The position numbers were made by a program, and so were the translations under genes. From Hyphochytrium catenoides (lineage: Eukaryota; Sar; Hyphochytriomycetes; Hyphochytriales; Hyphochytriaceae): 64,000 nucleotides of DNA. Shown here piece after piece: positions 48,964 through 64,000 of the stretch. The first letter of the stretch is position 1, and every line of letters begins with the position of its first letter. The stretch lies in NCBI GenBank assembly GCA_900088475.1, contig FLMG01003815.1, positions 1,218 to 65,217 on the forward strand, read 5' to 3'. A model generated the notes under the pieces. The model was not told where the DNA came from, ran no database searches, and worked only from the letters and a program-made list of their open reading frames with translations.

Positions 48964-51900
48964 TCACTCTCCTTGGCACGCTCTTACCGCTTTTGATCTA
49001 AAGCTCTCCGATAGATTAAGAAGAGCAATCTGCGAATAGGATAAACCCTTCTCGTTAGGTTTGGGACAGAATCAAACAATAGAGCTCTCCTACCTCAAGG
49101 TCTTCCTGTGTTGGAGCCTGTGTCTCTGGTCGTCTGAGCTGCTCCAGTATTGGGGCACCTTGCGGATCTTGGTCTTTGCCAGCATTAGAGAGCAGCTGAG
49201 TATACCTTTGTACCATTATATTGTGCTCTAGCACCGCGCTAGGGCAAATAAGGGGTGATTGAGCGTCCGACGGTGAGAGGTGATAGGGGTAGGCAATGAT
49301 TAGTGACGACAGTAGCTTGAATTGAAGAGAGTTTTGGGTTAAGCGAAGCCTTATCCGTTCCTTACCGATGTAGTTCTTGCCTTGCCCTGCGGACCAGTTT
49401 TATCCGTTCCTCTTCCTGTCGCTCTAACATCTCCCGATCGAATCCGCACCATTTACTACATGTAAAGCACAACGATGCCGCCAAACATGCGGGTCAGAAA
49501 CTCGGCGGTTTATAAATTCCTCAGCAGGCAAGATTGGACATGTCGAATGAGTGACTAGTACTTGCCAGCAGGTGCGGGCTCCAATCATACCAGAAAAAGC
49601 AATGCACGAAAGTACAGGGCATGGTGAGGCGACGCAAAGAAGAACTTACGCTAGATATGGTGCTGCAAGCTCTATACGATCCGATGGCGTGAGGCTAGGG
49701 CAGTAGCTGACAGCTGTCAGCACCTTTCCTGGCTGACGCTCTGCTACTCCAGGTAGAATTTCCTGCAAGGTAGAGCCACCAGACGCTCGCTTAGAATAGC
49801 CATGGTTCTCATAAGCTTTCCTATCCCCACTATAACCATTTGGCAGCTTTTCGACAGCTCTCATCCTGAGTCCGCAAACATGTTTATTACCTCTTTCTGG
49901 AGGGCGGCAGTCTTGCCTCTGTGCGTCATCTTCAACCTCAGTCCCTCTGTCGAATTGTTAAAGCGGTAATGTTTTCAAAGTTGGCTAGCTGAAACAAGAA
50001 AGTAACGGTGACAGACTCCTCACCTTCTTGATCACCATGCTTCTTTAGACTTTTTGACTGCGGTTTGGCTTTCTTCTTCCTTTTTGAGGTTCCTTTGGCA
50101 GTTCCCTTAAAAGAGCGCTCCGAGGTGGCCCTAGGTGCTTGCAGCTTGACGTCATCAGGAATTGGAGCAGAAGCACTCGTCGAGGCGTTGCCCGTAGTTA
50201 GCGAACGTTGAGGCACCAGGTCTTTGTTCTCCTCTAAGACTTTGGCACTCCTTAGCTGATCCGGCGAGATGTCCGACGGTCTTTTGAGGACAGCAGCTGC
50301 CGCCTGTGGGGTTGTCAAGTCTGAACTTTCCCGCGCAGTGCAACTGGTATCTCTTGTAGGAGTTTCGCGGAGGGGCTGCAACGGTGACTTGGCACTTTCA
50401 CTGGAAGACGTGAAGGGAGATGGACACGAGACCAGCTTTGGTGGTGTCGGTGGCTCATTCTCCTTCCTAGAACTGCAGGCCTGAAGGAAAGACACTGAGT
50501 CGGAAGCCAACGCCTAGCGCACAGGTAAGACAGGACTATACAGAAAAAACAGCTACATCGTCTTCCTACGTTCTCATCCTGAATTGGCGGCGCGGAAAAC
50601 ATGCTGTGGGCATCAATACTCTGGGAGGTAACACTCTGAGAGGCTTTCTTTTGTAACCCTCTGTTGCTGTCTCTGTTCTCTAAGACGTCAGACAGGGCTT
50701 CGTCCTTGCAATCTTCTCTTGGTGCCAGCAGCCGAGTTTTTTTCTCCTGGCTCGCCTTCGGAGATGGCCAATCAAAAGAAGCTTTGACATGCGTCTTCTC
50801 TGAAGTAGTCCCGCTATCCCCAATCGTTGCTTTTACCACCTTTGGAGATCTTGCCTTCTTTGTCGTCTTCTTCTCCTTCTTCTTTCCCTTTTTAGGTTCT
50901 TTTTCTTTGAGGGCTATGTACAGGAGCGGCGCTCTTAGTTTGCGTTAGGTTGCTCTTTCAGCATGTAGCATGGGGCACAACGTAAAGCAAGGCCGGAGGA
51001 GGAATGAGAACAGAGGTGCGTTGATTGGACCGCCTACCTGTTTGTTTGTTGTCCAATAATGGGCTGGAGCGACTCTGTAAAGTTCGGATCTCAAGCTCGC
51101 CGGAACCTTTTCCTTCAGCCGCGGTAGCCGTCGCAAGCAACGGGGCGTTTTCTGTCAAAGGAAGGTTATAACGCTGATTCGGTTCCCTGCCACTCTGTGA
51201 AGCGTCGTTCTCGAACACATCTGACCTTTGCTGGAATGGGCCAAGGCGGCAGACACGGCGACTCCCGGGTCTACCTGAGATATCAGCTGCAGTGGTCCGT
51301 GAATTCCTAGTGCATCCGAGATGGCATGATGGTATACTGCCCCGTCTGAGCAAATTACCAATGAATCCCTACCATCCTGTCGGGTGATGAGGGAAGTGAT
51401 TCCAAGAACCAGTCAGCCCCAGACTAGGCGACTTGAGGTGGTCATAAATCGTGGCAGAGGCCAAGAAAGAGGCTGCAGATTGAGAAAGAGGAAGGGTGCC
51501 TTACCGGCGTGCCGCATATGGAGGTTATGGTCTTCATTAGCCTTCGCCGTTTCAATACTGAAGTCGGATTATCTTTCGATGAGTCCGGCAGAGGGAGTTC
51601 GGTTCGATGGCAACTCAGCTCTATGGGTTTGGGTTGGCTTTAAGTTAGACGTGGTCTCGGTCGTCGTAGCACATCGATGCTTAAGAAGCGCGCACGTTTA
51701 CCTGTCTTGTTCACGCCAGTGAGAGTGAGATGGTCTGTGCCACCGTACGCATAGTCGCCCAGGACAGCTTTGGAGTCCTGAGGGCACATGCAAGTCATTC
51801 TCTACTCTTCTTCTAGTATGTGACTGATGGACAGTCAGTATTTTAAAGCTTTTTACCTGTGTGTGGTCCACGTCATACCACGTTGGGTTGGCACTCTCAT

Positions 51901-53689
51901 CGTCCCCGATGGTCCGAAGGTCCCACACACGAACGCATTGGCCATTCGATTTGCTAATGGCCATCTATTCGAGAGGGCAATGGGATTAAGTAAGAACGCC
52001 ATTGATGCTAGAAGCTGGAGTACTAGAAGAGCTACTAGAAGAGACATTATCGAGAAAGAAACCTGAGATGACTTAGAGTTGGTATAGGCATAATCGCCAA
52101 ACATCGCCTACCTTGCCGCCATCTCTAAAGGCAAAGAATTCAACGGTTTGCCTGAAATAGAAGGAGTTTCAGCCATCTCTGAAGGTTGGACATACACCAT
52201 AGACAAAGGGAGAACCGACCGAGATCTCTCTCGTATAAAGAAGAGAAGGGCAGAGGAGTACCTAGAGAGAGCTGGAGAAGCGGAGTAGACTAACTAAAGC
52301 CAAATAAAGCCGCAACGAGAATGAGGTAAAAGTTCAGTGAAGACATTGATCAAAAGAGTAAGCCGGAAGGTACCCGTTGGTTGTCTGATCATAGAGGCAT
52401 TGCCACTCTGTCTCCCCGCCGTTGATGGCGACTTTCCAGAGATGTATTGTCTTGATGCCCAGCCCACAGAGGAGCCAGTAAACGTCAGATTTATCGTTCC
52501 CACGACGGTCCTCGTTGGGCACCTTTGTCACGGCACCGAACCCCTATACACAATAAATCATGGTGCTCAGATCAACCATGGTCGTACTTACTGACAGACA
52601 AAGAGCTGCTATACCTTTAGCTTTGCGTCTGACATCGTATGCTGGATGATCGCACGATCTGTATTCGAGCCTAACGAGAGGGTTGTTAGCTTTCTGTTGC
52701 TGCGACATGCACTATCCAGCCAACTGGACATATTGTCGTCTAAATTGAGCACTCTATTCTTCACCCTTTATTTCTTCGTTTACTCCTTTGTCCCTGTTAC
52801 AGAATATTCTGAGTTACCCTTGCGATACTGCCGTAGGTCGAATACTAGCATCTCCGTCGAGCCTTTCTGCACTCCCGCGAAGGCAAAGTTGCCATCTTCT
52901 GGCACTCCAACATTCATGATTAGGTTCGTGTTCAAGCCTTTCGCATGGATCCTTCCCAAGAGGCGGCCAAATTTGTCAGCTTTCCCGCGATTTACAGGGT
53001 CATAGAGCCGGATCTACATACCGGGCGCGCAAACAGAGAGGAAGGAAGCAGCAGGAAGTTCTTAGCATAAAAGCGCGAGGAAGTAAGCTTATTGAACTTG
53101 GGGCGAATGAGAGATAACGGATACTATGGTAGATCAGCTGAGATGGGGCCCATGGGTAGGAGATCAATGAGTGTTGGGGTCTTACGGTTCCATCATTGAA
53201 CCCAGCGATGACGATAGCACCATCTGGAGAGACGGCTAAAGAAGTAACAAGGGCCCTGAGCTCAAATTGGACTGCGACAGCACCTCCAGAGCTATTCTTA
53301 GAGCGGGAGCTCTTCGCAGGAGAAGGGACCGTCACGATTGTTTTCCCCCCAATTTGTACTAGGAACGAAAGAGAGACTTTTTAGATGTTGCGCGAGTTCT
53401 TGCCCAAGATCAAGAGGGTTATACCTGTGTCGTCTGACCATTCAAACTCATCGGACTCCGCGCCGTGCTCCTGCTCTCCCCTGGTGACAGCCGACACAGC
53501 AGCTGTCTTGTTCTTCTGAGTGGCACTCTGACCATTCTGACTGTCTCCCAACTCCAACCTCCTTTTTGCATCTTCCAGATCAATGGCCAATGTACTCTGT
53601 TCGACATAGGCTGGGAAGGATGGACCCATTCCCTGGCGGTGAACAGATATTGAGGGTGTGGATGGCGCTCCGCTGCTTCCATCCTTCAT
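48964..53689 (-). CDS. WD40 protein with long disordered tail and C-terminal helical region
   Basis: ATG 53689 is in a good context and starts MKDGSSGAPSTPSISVHRQG. An acidic exon ending EFEWSDDTG leads into a WD40 propeller: VTSLAVSPDGAIVIAGFNDG, IHAKGLNTNLIMNVGVPEDG, NFAFAGVQKGSTEMLVFDL, YWLLCGLGIKTIHLWKVAIN and AISKSNGQCVRVWDLRTIGD. After about 51.4 kb the protein becomes disordered and rich in Ser, Pro and Lys (KENEPPTPPKLVSCPSPF; a basic SKRKKKAKPQSKSLKKHG). Helical exons close it: KWCGFDREMLERQEEERIKL, VLEHNIMVQRYTQLLSNAGK, LEQLRRPETQAPTQEDLE and a short last exon ending at TGA 48964. Splice phases between the last exons are consistent. The layout resembles scaffold proteins with a propeller plus helical tail, but I cannot name the family. 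The 3' exons could belong to a separate gene. Confidence 0.62.
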
Positions 53690-54895
53690 GATTGACCAGT
53701 CGTGAAGACTCTTGTTCTCTCCTGCACTAAGCTCGGAAGCGCTTCTCCTAGTCCGGACCGGCCACTTCTAAGAGCTGCAGCGTAAGGCTTCCAACGCTGG
53801 TGCCCACACGTAAGAGGTAACTGCCAGGATGTGACAAGACGTCTGAGGCAGGCTTGATGACGAAGTCCAACAGTTCTCGATCATAAGGCCATCATCAACC
53901 ACCGAAGCGCTTCGTGGAGACCCAGACCTTAACGCCTTTATAAATGCACAGAACTGACGGCACTAAAAAAAAACTGGGGAAATTGCCATTTGGTTGAAAT
54001 TCGAAGTTTGCCGCCAATTCCAGAGCTCCCCCCGGAGATATGCAACCTTTCCAAGCTTTTCTGGGTTGACGATGGCGCCTCATCGTCTTCCTGATCTTGC
54101 TGGAGGGTTGTTGACGCTGCTGATGGGCCTGCCTTTCATCATTTCCTTATTAGGCAGCTCAAGCTTCACCTGCCTCGCAAACTCTTCGGAGCACAATCGC
54201 CAGGCCTGCTTTCTTGGTTATGTCCTTAGTCCTGCAGCGACCAATGGCCGTCCGTCAAAACGGGGAAGGCCCAAGTCCCTGTGTACCAGCTTCCCTGTGT
54301 CTGCCCCTTGAAACCCATGGCAGACGACAATACAACGAGCTCCGCGTCCTGGACATGAAGTCATAGACTAAGCGTAGTTCAGGAGTAAATAATAGGGAAA
54401 AAGACTCCTTGCGAAGCGAAGTGAAACACCATCATCAAGATGTGACGACAACTCCGTTAGGCGTTAATGACCCATTTCCTTCTGAATTTCCTGAGTCTGG
54501 CCCATAGAATTTACTAAAAAATCCCTGGCGATGAAGCGTCGACGACTTTCGCTCCTCTATTCACTGGAGAACATAGCGCTACTCACGGCGAAGATGATTG
54601 CACAGGCGAAAGAATAAAGATCTCAGGGCAGAGAAGCAGTCCTTGTATGAGACTAAACCATTTTATTAGACTCATTGTGAGATATATAGAGAGGCCACGC
54701 ACTGCAGACACTGCTCTCATTCCAGGAAAGGTTTTAGGTGTTTGATGCAGGGCATAGAAGGCAGTAGCTGCGGAAGGAGACCAGCCAAAGAGCGACGCGG
54801 GACTGACTTGGGAAGCTATCTTGGCCAACAACCTTTTGGAGCTGGATCTCCCTGCGCTTGAGAAGTCTTGTTCCGATGAGTGTCGAAAGCGAAGC
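53690..54895. other. Interval between the WD40 gene and the aromatic-enzyme fusion
   Basis: On the minus strand at about 53760-53890, a frame reads DRELLDFVIKPASDVLSHPG, SYLLRVGTSVGSLTLQLLE. This looks like a real exon and may be an upstream exon of the WD40 gene, but it lacks an ATG. On the plus strand, ATG 54072 opens 79 codons with a hydrophobic segment LLTLLMGLPFIISLLGSS; support is weak. The rest is probably the 3' UTR of the fusion gene and spacer. Confidence 0.35.
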
Positions 54896-61597
<6,702 letters not shown>

Positions 61598-62526
61598 CTG
61601 CAAGAAGGAATCTGTTCAAGCTCCCGTGACTGTGAAAGGACACAAGCTTACAAGCGGCTGGGAGCTGATGGCTTCTCTTACCTTCTGTCTAGCACGTTGA
61701 CTTGCCACCAGCAGTCACCTGTACTCCTGAAGGTTCTTTCCCGAGACCTTCTTAGCCTGAGGGGACGTTATTGCTTCTTGAAAGATGAGGGCGCGTGCTG
61801 CTGCTGATGGGCGAAGGCGGCGCCAGGAGTGAAGACTTTGAAGGTCAAGTAACGAAGCTCAAGGATTTTTGTTGAGCTCTGTGTCAGTTCACGTGAGGGT
61901 CCAGAATGAGAACGGACAGGTTATATTATCGTCCTTGCGATGATTGTTCTAATTCTTTATATATTTGCCCTTACTATTAGGGCCAAGGTCATCATCACTT
62001 GCTTTCTGACCATGAATGGATACTGCCTACAAAGGTCAGGGAAAGAAGAGTGGCAGTTCTTATCACTTTGGGAGGACAGAGACATCTCCCGCAGTTTTAA
62101 TTCAGACACATAAACTTTTTTCTGGCTTGAGAATATATTGATAAGGAGCTCAAACCCACGTTTGTCCCTCACTCACTCACTCAAAGGGCATGAGCCAGAG
62201 GAAGCGATGAAGAGATTTTATGGCATCCTTTCTGCGACTCGTACGTCCACAGTTGAAGACCCAGAGCTCTGCAGCTTCACTTCTCTGATGTTCACCCAGA
62301 CTTAGAGATCAGACGCCTTTGACTTAGAGGCTGAGAGCTTCAATGAGCCGATAATCCTTCTATAGCTCCAAGAGCTTCCGCCTGCCATGATCGAATGAAC
62401 GACCAGGTGATGATGTATGGCTGAATGACGCCGTTTCGTGAAGAACCTCCATTCCATAGGATGGACAGCTCCAGCTAGCACATCTGTACGCCTAGCTTGT
62501 GGCTCAGGGCGAGTCTTTGGTGGGAG
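61598..62526. other. Divergent promoter region between the aromatic fusion and the F-box gene
   Basis: Any upstream exon of the fusion, including a plastid or mitochondrial targeting peptide, would fall here. I could not join one with confidence. Frames at 61957-62172 (-) and 62302-62556 (-) show no domain. Confidence 0.35.
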
Positions 62527-64000
62527 ATGGGACTTCTTGAAGACTTTCCCGACCATATTCTCATCGCCATTCTGTCCTACCTAGACCTCAGATGCCGTAC
62601 CAAGATATCACAAGTGAGACGGAACGTCAGCACGGCCTTATTCTGTTGCTGTGGCCACTAACTTTTTATGCAAAGGTCGACCGATTGTTCAAATCCCTGC
62701 ACGCTATTCTGTCCCAGCAACCATACTGGAGAACCATAACCGTCGTGAGGGAGATTGATGGCCAGGATGATGCGAGGGTGGAGGTTGCAGCGGCAGAGAT
62801 AGTTCATGAATTCCTAGGCGTGCCATCGAGCAGCATTGGGCAGAGTAGGGAAACATGCAGCTCGTCATCAAGGCAGTGGGAACTATCGGGACCCCCTTTG
62901 AGTGGCTTGCCCAACATGGGGCTCCTCTTCTCCAGTTATAGCATGATGCCGGCTCAGCCTTGGCGGAGGCTGCCACCGACTTTGGTCAGTTGCATATAAG
63001 GGGACACATCCTTTCGTATTCTCTTTGTGGCTATTTCTTCCCATGCATCCGGATGGCTGAACGGCGAACTTTATCCTCCTTTTCCGCCTCCAGGAGCTAA
63101 TTGGATGTTTGGCGACCGACATCGCAGCAATTGACGGTTGCAATCCCATCTCGAGCCTTGCAGCACTATGGGGGAGTAGTAGCAGCCCTGGACCAAGGCG
63201 ACAGAGAGAAGCTAGTGCTAGAAAGCGGTCAAGAAGTTATAGCTCCAGTGATCCCGTAGGACCACTAACGGTAGAGACGACAGGAGAAGAAGGGTTAACT
63301 ATGACACTAGCTACGCTGCCAAATGTGAATGTGTCTTCCTTTTACCTTCGGCCGCGAGACCTTGAGAACTTAAACATGCTTACAGGTAAGACGTAAATAT
63401 GGTCGGCTCTCTCTGTACGCCGGGGGTCTCTTCTTCGCCGTTCCCCTCTCGTTTTAGAAATAAGGAGCGTGAACTCTACTCTCACTGCCATTTCCAAGTG
63501 TTAGGAGTTAGATACTCCTGTTCTTGTTATGCTTCCTGGTGTTGCTCTATGGTCATGATCTGGATCTAATGTTCCTTATCGCTTCCGTCACCGACAAGAT
63601 TTTGGAGGCACTGCAGTGGAAGGGCCCCTGCGAAAGGCGTTTGCTGCGATCGGCCTGTCCGTGGCGGAGGACTGGAAAGTTTTCCTCGTCATTTTTGGCC
63701 CTGCCTCACAGGTAGTTCAACCCCTTCTTGGCGACTTGGTAGACTCGTAGAACTCACGTATGTCCCAATATGTTAAGGGCAACAGCGGATTGCTACGCGC
63801 TTTGACACATCTCTACCCTAAGGCAAGCATTGTCGGTGGCATCGCCAGTGTTAGCCTAGAGCTGCAGCAACCTCACTTATGCCGTGTCTCAAATGGTTTG
63901 TTCACACTAATGACTCTCCCTCCTAGCTCCTTCGTACGTTTATATAACTTCTACCGAAGTTGCGCTCATCTGCAGCTAGCTTTTAGTGGCATTCTTTTGC
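62527..64000 (+). CDS. F-box protein, possibly FBXO22-like with FIST domains (3' partial)
   Basis: ATG 62527 opens an F-box: GLLEDFPDHILIAILSYLDL, RCRTKISQ. This splices from GTGAG (about 62612) to an AG at about 62680 and continues VDRLFKSLHAILSQQPYWR, the expected third helix of the motif. F-box proteins are substrate adaptors of SCF ubiquitin ligases. Downstream exons give ELIGCLATDIAAIDGCNPIS, a Ser/Arg-rich segment, FYLRPRDLENLNML, then LRKAFAAIGLSVAEDWKVFL, VIFGPASQ. The last exons read LLRALTHLYPKASIVGGIAS and, after a probable intron, LAFSGIL. The YP-hydrophobic-GG pattern and terminal LAFSG recall FIST domains, found fused to an F-box in FBXO22. That comparison is from memory and tentative. 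The gene runs off the right edge. Confidence 0.6.

Noticed and set aside
48860-48970. Minus-strand frame with SLDQGAYATT, faintly like the TruD pseudouridine-synthase YATM motif
   Set aside because: Only one short similarity, no supporting exons, and the likelier frame ends the WD40 gene just beside it.

Overview
The window is a gene-dense piece of a eukaryotic nuclear genome. Coding exons are short and separated by many small GT-AG introns, roughly 50-180 bp. Intergenic gaps are often only a few hundred bases. The gene set (ATG6/Beclin, BOP1/ERB1, ABCE1/RLI1, XRCC3, a TMEM104-like transporter) is generally eukaryotic. Two features suggest an algal or other stramenopile-type lineage: a plant-like, fully encoded aromatic amino-acid branch, and a secreted EGF-repeat protein of a style I associate with stramenopiles. 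The lineage is an inference; nothing here names a species. Gene models were assembled by hand from splice signals and reading-frame continuity, so exon edges and some 5' ends are approximate.

Layout: 0-3.3 kb (+) tandem-GAF protein, cut by the left edge. 4.1-6.3 kb (+) TMEM104-like membrane transporter. 6.5-9.1 kb (-) ATG6/Beclin-1. 9.9-12.6 kb (+) a protein that appears to fuse a cysteine-less thioredoxin-like domain, TPRs and a SAM methyltransferase. 12.9-14.7 kb (-) HAD phosphatase of the LHPP/HDHD2 type. 15.5-19.3 kb (+) BOP1/ERB1. 19.9-20.2 kb (-) small unknown protein. 20.2-22.7 kb mostly non-coding with low-complexity sequence. 22.7-25.7 kb (-) ABCE1. 26.8-27.6 kb (+) protein with an EB1 C-terminal domain but no visible CH domain. 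27.7-27.9 kb (-) a 55-residue two-exon microprotein. 28.4-34.0 kb (+) bifunctional aspartokinase/homoserine dehydrogenase. 34.3-36.3 kb (-) intronless secreted EGF-repeat protein. 36.3-41.2 kb is gene-poor with short repeats. 41.2-42.2 kb (+) intronless secreted, probably GPI-anchored protein. 43.8-45.3 kb (+) XRCC3. 45.4-48.5 kb (+) unrecognised multi-exon protein. 49.0-53.7 kb (-) WD40 protein with a long disordered tail. 54.9-61.6 kb (-) a three-domain fusion of arogenate/prephenate dehydratase, arogenate/prephenate dehydrogenase and aminotransferase. 62.5 kb to the right edge (+) F-box protein, possibly with FIST-type domains.

The most striking locus is the 54.9-61.6 kb fusion. Its three domains catalyse transamination of prephenate to arogenate and the two exits from arogenate to phenylalanine and tyrosine. 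One polypeptide would therefore hold the whole terminal branch of aromatic amino-acid synthesis. The splice phases at both domain junctions fit, and the downstream domains have no ATG of their own in the right frame. Together with the fused aspartokinase-homoserine dehydrogenase and the apparent thioredoxin-TPR-methyltransferase fusion, the window is notable for composite proteins.
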